64,000 nucleotides of DNA from Mycolicibacterium flavescens. Its GTDB lineage: Bacteria; Actinomycetota; Actinomycetes; Mycobacteriales; Mycobacteriaceae. The notes beneath the pieces were generated by a model. It had not been told where the DNA came from and made no database searches. It worked only from the letters and a program-made list of their open reading frames with translations. The stretch is from the NCBI RefSeq assembly GCF_001722335.1, contig NZ_MIHA01000027.1:1-64000 (forward strand), in the 5' to 3' direction. Below, piece by piece: positions 17,861-24,609 of the stretch (position 1 is its first letter; each line of letters starts with the position of its first letter). The translations under genes and the position numbers were made by a program.

Positions 17861-19207
17861 TCAGGCTGTCCCGGCGATCCGCAGGAGCGCCGCCAGGCTG
17901 CGTTCGACGTCGTCGTCGGTGGTGGCCCACGACGACACGCTGATCCGCATGGCGGCGCGCCCCTGCCAGACCGTGCCGCCGAACCAGCAGGTGCCGTCGG
18001 CCTGAACCCGCTCGATGACCCGCCGGGTGGTGTCGTCGTCGCCGAACGACACCAGGGCCTGGTTGAGCACGACGTCGTTGAGCACGTCGTAGCCGGCGCT
18101 GCGTAGCCCGTCGGCGAACCGCCGGGTGTGCCGGCAGCACCGGTCGACGAGGTCGGCCACCCCGCTGCGGCCCAGCGAGCGCAGTGCCGCCCACACCTCG
18201 ACGCCCCTGGCGCGCCGGGACATGTCCGGCGTGAAGTGGCACGGTTCGCGGTCGGCGCCCGCGATCAGGTAGGCCGCACCCACCGTCATCGCGGCGCGCA
18301 GGTCGTCGGCGTTGCGCACGAACGCGATTCCGCTGTCGTACGGCACGTTGAGCCACTTGTGCGCATCGGTGGCCCACGAATCGGCCTCGCCGAGACCGGC
18401 GGTCAGATCAGACAGCTGCGGGCTGGCCGCGGCCCACAGCCCGAACGCGGCGTCGACGTGCACCCAGGCCCCGGCGTCGTGCGCGGCCGCGCAGATCTCG
18501 GCGGCCGGGTCGAACGCGCCGGTGTTCACGTTGCCCGCCTGAATGCAGACGATGGTCGACGGGGACAGCTCCGGCAGCGCGTCGGCGCGCATCCGGCCCT
18601 GACTGTCGGCGGGCACCCGCTCGACGCGGGCGCGACCCATGCCCAGCAGCGACAGCGCCTTGAGCACGCTGGCATGCACTTCGTCACCGACCACCACGCG
18701 GATCGGCGGGGCCCCGAACAGCCCGTCCTCTTCGACGTCCCAGCCGGTGCGGCGCAGCAGGGCGTGGCGCGCGGCGGCCAGCGCGGTCAGGTTGGCCATC
18801 GTTGCGCCGGTGGTGAAGCCGGCGCCGGCCTGGGTGGGCAACCCGAGCAGCTCGCGCAGCCAGTTGGCGCTGACCTCCTCGAGCGTCGCGGCGACCGGTG
18901 ACATCACCTGGTAGGCGCCGTTCTGATCCCACACCGCGGCAAGCAGATTGGCGGCCAGCGCCGCGGGCAGTGTGCCGCCGGTGACGAAGCCGAAGTACCG
19001 GCCGCCGGCCGTCGCGACGGTCGCTTGAGAGCCGGCCTCGTCGAGCAGTCGCAGCACCGCACCCGGATCGGCGGGGTGCTGGGGCATCGGCTCGTCGAAT
19101 CGCGCCAGCGCGGCGACGGCATCGGGTCCGGGCGCCACCGGGCGGGTGTCGAGCGTGTCGGCGTACCGCGCGATACGCGCGCAGACGTCGGTCAGGAGAT
19201 CGTTCAC
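17861..19207 (-). CDS. pyridoxal-phosphate-dependent amino acid decarboxylase (group II)
   Basis: A 448-residue fold-type I PLP enzyme of the aromatic-amino-acid/glutamate/diaminobutyrate decarboxylase family. Motifs in order: PLP-phosphate contact TTGATMANLTAL, ring-binding VHVDAAFGLWAAASP (Asp), and the Schiff-base lysine in WATDAHKWLNVPYDSG. Late substrate-loop sequence is REPCHFTPDMSRRARGVEVWAALRSLGRSG. It would convert an amino acid to an amine and CO2; which one is unclear. I start at GTG 19207 (VNDLLTDVCARIARYADTL), though an ATG 17 codons upstream exists. Confidence 0.88.
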   Translation of the reverse strand: MNDLLTDVCARIARYADTLDTRPVAPGPDAVAALARFDEPMPQHPADPGAVLRLLDEAGSQATVATAGGRYFGFVTGGTLPAALAANLLAAVWDQNGAYQVMSPVAATLEEVSANWLRELLGLPTQAGAGFTTGATMANLTALAAARHALLRRTGWDVEEDGLFGAPPIRVVVGDEVHASVLKALSLLGMGRARVERVPADSQGRMRADALPELSPSTIVCIQAGNVNTGAFDPAAEICAAAHDAGAWVHVDAAFGLWAAASPQLSDLTAGLGEADSWATDAHKWLNVPYDSGIAFVRNADDLRAAMTVGAAYLIAGADREPCHFTPDMSRRARGVEVWAALRSLGRSGVADLVDRCCRHTRRFADGLRSAGYDVLNDVVLNQALVSFGDDDTTRRVIERVQADGTCWFGGTVWQGRAAMRISVSSWATTDDDVERSLAALLRIAGTA

Positions 19208-19419
19208 CTCCTCAACGCTAGCGCGGCCCGAGGTCACACAGAACGTACGACTCAACATCGTTGCCGGACTTCGGCTTTGGGCGGCGCACCGCACAGGTCT
19301 GCGTCAATAGTCCGACATGCGTCCGCGTACCGCGTCGTTTTGTTATGTTTGCCGCGAGAGCACCCTTGGCGCGCGGATCGGTCGCCGCGCGGAGTGAAAC
19401 CGCCGACAGGGAGATGGCC

Positions 19420-20874
19420 ATGAGAGCGCTGAGGTATGACGAGCTGTTCATCGGTGGCCGCTGGCAGCCGCCGGCGACCGACGAACGCATCTCGGTGATT
19501 TCCCCGCACACCGAACAGCCGGTCGGTGAGACGCCGGCAGCCTCCCCCGCCGATGTCGACCGCGCGGTGCAGGCTGCGCGCCGCGCCTTCGACGACGGGC
19601 CCTGGCCCCGGATGGGCGTCGACGAGCGGATTGCCAAGGTCGAGAAACTGGCGGCGTTGTACGCCGCGCACACCGATGAGATCGCCGACCTGATCACCGC
19701 CGAGATGGGGTCGCCGCGCAGCTTCAGCCGAATGGGCCAGGCGGTGGGTGCGCTCGCCCAGATGCACCTCAATATCGCTGTGGCACGCGAATATCCGTGG
19801 GTGGAGCGGCGGAAAGGACTGTTCGGCGACGTACAGGTGCGCCGTGCCCCGGTCGGCGTCGTCGGCGCGATCGTGCCCTGGAACGTGCCGCAGTTCCTGA
19901 TCATGCCGAAGATGATCCCGGCCCTGATCGCGGGCTGCGCGGTGGTGGTCAAGCCGGCACCCGAAACGCCGATCGACGCGATGTGGCTGGCCGAGATGCT
20001 GGCCGAGATCGATCTGCCCGAGGGGGTGGTGTCGATCCTGCCCGGCGGGCGGGAGGCCGGCGAAAGCCTCGTGCGCCACCCGGGTGTCGACAAGATCTCG
20101 TTCACCGGGTCGTCGGCGACCGGACGGCATATCGCCGCCGTCTGCGGTGAACAGCTCAAGCGGGTCAGTCTGGAACTGGGCGGAAAATCGGCGGCGATCA
20201 TCCTCGATGACGCCGACATCGACCGCACCGTCGCCCATTTGAAGACCGCCAGCCTGATGAACAACGGTCAGGCCTGCGTTGCGCAGACCCGGATCCTGGT
20301 CAGCGAGCGGCGCCACGACGACGTGGTCGACGCGCTGGCCGACATGATGGCCGGTCTTCAGGTCGGCAACCCCGCCGACGACGCCACCGATATCGGTCCG
20401 TTGGTCGCGCGCCGCCAGCAGCAGCGCGTGCAGGGCTACATCCAGTGCGGGATCGACGAGGGCGCGCGAATGGTGTTGGGCGGAACGGACTCGCCGGCGC
20501 AGAACGGGTGGTATGTCCGGCCGACTTTGTTCACCGGTGCGACCAACGCGATGCGGATCGCGCGTGAGGAGATCTTCGGCCCCGTTCTGACCGTGCTCCC
20601 CTACACCGACGAACGCGACGCGGTGCGGATCGCCAACGACACCGAGTACGGCCTCGCCGGCTCGGTGTGGACCTCCGACGTCGCGCACGGGTTGCAGATC
20701 GCCGCCCAGATCCGCACCGGCACCTACGGAATCAACATGTACAACCTGGACACCACGATGCCGTTCGGGGGTTTCAAACAGTCGGGCATCGGGCGCGAGT
20801 TCGGCGCCGAGGGCCTCTCGGAGTACGTCGAGTTGCAGACCACGGTCAGCGCCGATCCGTTGCCGCCGGTCTAG
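19420..20874 (+). CDS. NAD(P)-dependent aldehyde dehydrogenase
   Basis: A 484-residue ALDH of normal family length. The catalytic residues are Glu252 in LELGGKS and Cys286 in NNGQACVAQTR; VPWNVPQ and FTGSSATGR mark the NAD-binding and oxyanion regions, and NMYNLDTTMPFGGFKQSGIGRE closes it. The start ATG at 19420 follows AGGGAG by six bases; a second ATG at 19414 overlaps the ribosome site. It begins the accessory catabolic cluster and would oxidise an aldehyde to an acid before CoA activation. Its TAG stop lies in the outer CTAG of the palindromic repeat element at 20871-21058. Confidence 0.93.
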   Translation: MRALRYDELFIGGRWQPPATDERISVISPHTEQPVGETPAASPADVDRAVQAARRAFDDGPWPRMGVDERIAKVEKLAALYAAHTDEIADLITAEMGSPRSFSRMGQAVGALAQMHLNIAVAREYPWVERRKGLFGDVQVRRAPVGVVGAIVPWNVPQFLIMPKMIPALIAGCAVVVKPAPETPIDAMWLAEMLAEIDLPEGVVSILPGGREAGESLVRHPGVDKISFTGSSATGRHIAAVCGEQLKRVSLELGGKSAAIILDDADIDRTVAHLKTASLMNNGQACVAQTRILVSERRHDDVVDALADMMAGLQVGNPADDATDIGPLVARRQQQRVQGYIQCGIDEGARMVLGGTDSPAQNGWYVRPTLFTGATNAMRIAREEIFGPVLTVLPYTDERDAVRIANDTEYGLAGSVWTSDVAHGLQIAAQIRTGTYGINMYNLDTTMPFGGFKQSGIGREFGAEGLSEYVELQTTVSADPLPPV

Positions 20875-21058
20875 TGTCGTGAGTCGAAAGTTCAGACACG
20901 GCAGTGCGCGGGATTCGGACCGGCCACATGGTGTGGACGTTCTTCGAGATCTGCACGGGGGCTGTGAAACCGCGCTGGTAACGACCCTCGTGCAGATCTC
21001 GCGGCCCAGATGACCCATGACGATGTACTGCACCCGATTTAACGACTCACGACACTAG
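20871..21058. mobile_element. MITE-like palindromic element, 188 bp
   Basis: The two ends are a perfect 16-base inverted repeat, CTAGTGTCGTGAGTCG at 20871-20886 and its reverse complement at 21043-21058. Inside is a second inverted repeat with 13 perfect base pairs (CGAGATCTGCACG at 20945-20957 and 20989-21001), able to form a long hairpin. There is no transposase and no credible open frame. Because CTAG is self-complementary, the outer four bases may be a target duplication, leaving 12-base terminal repeats. The element lies exactly between two convergent genes, and each gene's TAG stop is within its outer CTAG. The hairpin may act as a two-way terminator. Confidence 0.7.
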
Positions 21059-21471
21059 CCGGGCAGTTGCAGCGTCACCTCGGCCGGACAGCACAGTTCG
21101 CCGCGCTGGTTGCACACGGTGATCTCCAGATCCACCAGCCGGTCGGCGCGCGTGGCCACCACCCGACCGCGGCCCACCATCGAGTCGCCGGCGTAGATCG
21201 ACCCGAGCAGGGCGATGCGGCGCCGCACGACCCGGCTGGCCGGACCGGCCCAGTCGGTGGCGATGCGGTCGACGAAGCCGGCGATGTGCATGGTGTTGAC
21301 GAAGATGCCGGGGTGGCCGTGTTGTCCGGCGTAGGCCGGATCGTAGTGGCCGGGAAAGTAGTCCCAGGTGGCACCGGGATTCATCACGACGCGCAGGTAG
21401 TCGATGCGGTCGACCACCTCGCACAGTTCGGTGCCGACGCTGACCGTCGCCCAACCCGGATAGGCGGTCAC
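21055..21471 (-). CDS. MaoC-like (hotdog) hydratase subunit, ChsH1-like
   Basis: A 138-residue single-hotdog protein. The stretch DYFPGHYDPAYAGQHGHPGIFVNTMHIAGFVDRIATDWAGP resembles in layout the ChsH1 subunit of the steroid side-chain enoyl-CoA hydratase, where the HHDP-type motif carries catalytic residues; here it reads GHYDPAYA. It starts at a GTG that overlaps the stop of the preceding FAS1-type hotdog gene by four bases (GTGA), so the two are probably made in equal amounts and pair as a heteromer. It would hydrate a bulky enoyl-CoA. Its TAG stop lies in the end of the palindromic repeat element. Confidence 0.82.
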   Translation of the reverse strand: MTAYPGWATVSVGTELCEVVDRIDYLRVVMNPGATWDYFPGHYDPAYAGQHGHPGIFVNTMHIAGFVDRIATDWAGPASRVVRRRIALLGSIYAGDSMVGRGRVVATRADRLVDLEITVCNQRGELCCPAEVTLQLPG

Positions 21472-21995
21472 CGTGACACCGGCGCAGGTGTGAAACGGAA
21501 CAGGGTGTTGCGGTTCACCGCGACCAGGGTCCCGTCCTGGCGGCGGAACTCGTCGCGGGTCTCCACGAAATGCCCGCTGCCCACGCGGGTCCGCTTGTGC
21601 GGTGACACCGAGATCACTTCCTCGACGACGTGCAGGCGATCTCCGTCGACGATCACGGTCGGCAGCTCGACCTCGTTGGCGGCGTTGATGAATGTCGTGC
21701 CGGGTAGTGGCACCTTCAGCGCGATCGCCGCGGTGGGCGGTTCCCCGGACGGCAGCCACGGCAGGGGGATCAACCATCCCATCAGCATCGCCGGCGGCGC
21801 CGGCAGACCGCCCCACTGCCGCTGCGCGAACTCCTCGTCCCAATAGGATGCGTTGGCGTCGTGCACCATCGACGCGAAGTGCTGGATGCGCGCGGCGCTC
21901 ACCGCGGTCCCGGCATACCTCGGCGCGGTCCGGGTGCCGACCATCTTCAGCGCGTCCTCGTAGGTGCCGAACGCCAGCTCGTACCGAAGCGTCAC
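21468..21995 (-). CDS. FAS1-type dehydratase/hydratase domain protein (MaoC N-terminal type)
   Basis: A 175-residue hotdog protein of the type that pairs with a catalytic MaoC subunit. Features are an opening YEDALKMVGTRTAPRYAGTAVSAARIQHFASMVHDANASYWDEEFA and the loop WGGLPAPPAMLMGWLIP, followed by strands ALKVPLPGTTFINAANEVELP and TRVGSGHFVETRDEFRRQDG. In HadA- and ChsH2-like proteins this subunit binds the acyl chain while the other carries the catalytic residues. It begins with a GTG overlapping the stop of a 52-residue gene and ends overlapping the next hotdog gene, making a tight three-gene chain downstream of the Rieske gene. Confidence 0.83.
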   Translation of the reverse strand: MTLRYELAFGTYEDALKMVGTRTAPRYAGTAVSAARIQHFASMVHDANASYWDEEFAQRQWGGLPAPPAMLMGWLIPLPWLPSGEPPTAAIALKVPLPGTTFINAANEVELPTVIVDGDRLHVVEEVISVSPHKRTRVGSGHFVETRDEFRRQDGTLVAVNRNTLFRFTPAPVSR

Positions 21996-22150
21996 ACCGG
22001 CAGCGCGCTTTCACACCTGGCGGTATCCCCGTCGTCAGCCCGAAAACTACTGTCGCGCAACCACAACCCGAGACGCGTCTGCGCCGCTTCGGTTCCGTCG
22101 CCGGTGACCAGCCGGTATCCGACGGACGGCCGCTGGCGGGTCAGGGTCAT
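21992..22150 (-). CDS. small 52-residue protein between oxygenase and hydratase genes
   Basis: An open frame of 52 codons beginning MTLTRQRPSVGYRLVTGDGT and ending ESALPV. It starts 11 bases after the Rieske oxygenase stop and its TGA overlaps the GTG of the FAS1-type hotdog gene, so the spacing fits a real coupled gene. The content (GYRLVTGDGTEAAQTRLGLWLRDSSF) reads like a small beta-rich domain, and codon third positions are mostly G or C. No family is recognised. Alternatives are a translational bridge with no protein role, or a remnant. Confidence 0.5.
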   Translation of the reverse strand: MTLTRQRPSVGYRLVTGDGTEAAQTRLGLWLRDSSFRADDGDTARCESALPV

Positions 22151-22161
22151 CGGGTCGACTC

Positions 22162-23277
22162 TCAGGCGTGGGCCGCGGCCGGATCGGGGCTGCCGTCGCC
22201 GGTGTAGCCGAAGTCTTCGGACGACGGCTCGGCACCCGGATAGAAGCGGTGCGCCCACCGGCGCAGCGCGGCGTAGTCGCGGGCCTCCTCGGGCGCCAGG
22301 TTCGGCTTCTCCAGGTACTTCATGTTCTCCCAGGTGAAGAAGTCCTGTTTGATGACCTCCTGCTGGAGTTGCAGGAATTTCGCGGCCCGCCCGGTCGGCC
22401 GGTCGCCGGTGTCACCGGGTTCGCGGACCGAAGCCTGCGTGTAGAAGTAGTCGGTGTAGTCCTCGTCCACCGGGGTCTGCCCGGTGACCTGGACGGTGGC
22501 CACCAACTCCGGCGGGAAGCGCACGACGCCCAGGCCCAGCGAGTAGTTGTCGTAGACGATCTTCGCGTCGACCGGACCGTTCGGCGTCAACCACGTCTTG
22601 GCCCGTCCCCCACCGAAATTCGCGTTCACCGTCGCGTGCAGGTGATAACCCGACACCTCGAACGACGCCGTGTGGGCCGGGTTGGCGGCCTTGTGCACGT
22701 ACTGGACGTGGTAGGGGTCGGCGGCGTTCTCGATGATCATCTGCGCATGGACTTTGACCCGGTTGACCATGCGGGTGTGCGGATGCAGCGGGTAGTACTC
22801 GTCGGTCTCGAGTTCGGGCAGCACCGGCGGCTGCCAGTACGGCGGACGCCCGTGCCGTTCATGCCAGACCAGGATGAAGCCGTACCACTCCGTGCAGGGA
22901 TAGGTCTTGATCCGGACGTTCTGCTTGCAGCCGATCTTGCTGTACGGGATCAGAGCGTTGGTGCCCTCGCCGGTCCAGTGCCAGCTGTGCCAGGGGCAGA
23001 CGATGTGCTCACCCTCGACCGTGCCGCCGACACCCATGTTGGCGCCCAGGTGCTGGCAGTACGCGTCGAGCACGGCGACGCGTCCGGCCGCGGTCCGGAA
23101 GATCACCAGTTCCTCGCCGAAGTAGTGGGCGCGCCTGACCTGGCCGGCGGCGAGATCATCGGCGAAACCGACGATGAACCAACCGGTGGGGAAACGGTAG
23201 GTGGACAGGCTGATGCCGCCGGCGCCGAACTCCCGCTCGGACGGGTCGATGGCGGGCTCGTCGACCGTTTCGGTCAT
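22162..23277 (-). CDS. Rieske non-heme iron oxygenase, terminal component (KshA-like)
   Basis: A 371-residue oxygenase with the Rieske [2Fe-2S] ligands Cys74-x-His76 (AYCQHLGANM) and Cys94-x2-His97 (VCPWHSWHW), followed by a catalytic domain with the mononuclear iron motif in ENAADPYHVQYVHKAANP. Length and motif layout resemble 3-ketosteroid 9-alpha-hydroxylase oxygenase, though the substrate need not be a steroid. It needs an external reductase; none is adjacent. It is divergent from the P450 at 23373 and shares a 95-bp promoter region holding an inverted repeat, and it heads the operon that runs through the hydratase genes. Confidence 0.92.
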   Translation of the reverse strand: MTETVDEPAIDPSEREFGAGGISLSTYRFPTGWFIVGFADDLAAGQVRRAHYFGEELVIFRTAAGRVAVLDAYCQHLGANMGVGGTVEGEHIVCPWHSWHWTGEGTNALIPYSKIGCKQNVRIKTYPCTEWYGFILVWHERHGRPPYWQPPVLPELETDEYYPLHPHTRMVNRVKVHAQMIIENAADPYHVQYVHKAANPAHTASFEVSGYHLHATVNANFGGGRAKTWLTPNGPVDAKIVYDNYSLGLGVVRFPPELVATVQVTGQTPVDEDYTDYFYTQASVREPGDTGDRPTGRAAKFLQLQQEVIKQDFFTWENMKYLEKPNLAPEEARDYAALRRWAHRFYPGAEPSSEDFGYTGDGSPDPAAAHA

Positions 23278-23316
23278 CTTCGCTCCGTTCGCACGCAGGT
23301 CAGCGCGTCTGCCCGT

Positions 23317-23340
23317 TGCCTATTCTTACTATTTTAGGCA
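23317..23340. promoter_or_regulatory. inverted repeat in divergent Rieske/P450 promoter
   Basis: TGCCTA at 23317-23322 is repeated as its inverse, TAGGCA, at 23335-23340, with an AT-rich 12-base spacer (TTCTTACTATTT). It is the only AT-rich patch in the 95-bp region between the divergent Rieske and P450 genes, so it probably holds a promoter and an operator for one of the cluster's regulators. A related string, CTATCTTTGCA, occurs upstream of the CaiB gene near 26910. Confidence 0.45.
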
Positions 23341-23372
23341 TTCTTTGGTCAAGGACGACGAAGGAGCCGTGA

Positions 23373-24605
23373 ATGTCCACGACGACGCCGGTCGATCTTT
23401 CGGATCCAATGTTGTGGCAGAACGGTTTTCCCGACGAGCTGTTCGTCGAGCTGCGCCGCGACCGCCCGGTGTTCCACCACGAACTCACCGACGGGGTGGC
23501 GGCGACGCTGACGCGGGATTTCTGGATGACCACCAAGTTGCGGCACGCCCAGCGCATCCACCGCGACACCGACGCGTTCACCGCCGCCGACGGGCCGCTG
23601 ATCCAGGGGGTCGGCGCCGTCGGGTCGTTCCCGACGATCATCAACATGGATCCCCCGCTGCTGGTCAAGCGGCGCCGGGTCCTGTCCCACGCCTTCACCC
23701 CGAAGGCGGTCGCCAAGCTCGAGCGCGACATCCGGCGCCGGGCCACCGGGTTGGTCGACCGGCTCCTGGAGTCCGGCGGCGGGGACTGGATCGAGGACGT
23801 CGCCGACGTGCTTCCGATGTCGGTCATCGGCGACATCATCGGGATTCCGGACGACGACCGGCCGGAGGTGTTCAGGACCTTCGACCTGATCCTCGAGGCC
23901 AACGAAACGGGCTCCGAGGCCGGCGGCCAGGAGCACCTCGAGCTGTTCGCGAAGGTGTTCTCCTACGCCCAGCAGCTGACCGCCGAGAAGCGCCGCAACC
24001 CCGGCGACGACATCTGGAGCACGCTGGCCACCGCCGTCGTCAACGACGAGAACGGCGAAGAGTTGTCCATCCCGGCCAACGAGTTGGAGATCTTCTTCTT
24101 CGTCCTCGCCTTCGCGGGCAGCGACACCACCAAAATCGCGCTCGCCCAGGGGTTGCGGGCCTTCGTCGAGAATCCCGCCCAGATCCGGCGTTACCGCTCC
24201 GACGAATCCGTTCGTTCGACCGCCGTCGAAGAGGTCCTGCGCTGGGCGACGCCGGTCGCGTTCTGGACCCGCACCACCAAGGTCGACGTGGAGATCGACG
24301 GTGTCACCATCCCGAAAGGGGAACGGGTGGTGTCGATGCTGCGCTCGGCCAACCGCGACGAGGAGGTGTTCGACGACCCGTTCGTTTTCGACATCGCCCG
24401 CTCGGGCAACCCGCACGTCGCGTTCGGCGGCGGCGGACCGCATCACTGCCTGGGCGCGATGCTGGCCCGCGCCGAGATCCGCGCGGTCTTCGACGAACTG
24501 CTGCTGCGCACCCGCGACATCGAGCTGGGCCCGCCGCAGGTCACCTACCCGACGCTGGCCAACAACATGACGATGTTCGAGTCGATGCCGATCTCGGTCC
24601 GCTGA
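23373..24605 (+). CDS. cytochrome P450 (first of two)
   Basis: A 410-residue soluble bacterial P450. The heme thiolate is Cys359 in FGGGGPHHCLGAML, the K-helix motif is EEVLRW, and the oxygen-activating I-helix reads FAGSDTTK with Ser where many P450s have Gly or Asn-Glu. It hydroxylates a hydrophobic substrate using a ferredoxin supplied from elsewhere. The ATG at 23373 follows AAGGAG. It is divergent from the Rieske gene and convergent with the CaiB gene (4 bp apart), so two oxygenases of different types are co-located, consistent with successive hydroxylations. Confidence 0.93.
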   Translation: MSTTTPVDLSDPMLWQNGFPDELFVELRRDRPVFHHELTDGVAATLTRDFWMTTKLRHAQRIHRDTDAFTAADGPLIQGVGAVGSFPTIINMDPPLLVKRRRVLSHAFTPKAVAKLERDIRRRATGLVDRLLESGGGDWIEDVADVLPMSVIGDIIGIPDDDRPEVFRTFDLILEANETGSEAGGQEHLELFAKVFSYAQQLTAEKRRNPGDDIWSTLATAVVNDENGEELSIPANELEIFFFVLAFAGSDTTKIALAQGLRAFVENPAQIRRYRSDESVRSTAVEEVLRWATPVAFWTRTTKVDVEIDGVTIPKGERVVSMLRSANRDEEVFDDPFVFDIARSGNPHVAFGGGGPHHCLGAMLARAEIRAVFDELLLRTRDIELGPPQVTYPTLANNMTMFESMPISVR

Positions 24606-24609
24606 ACCG

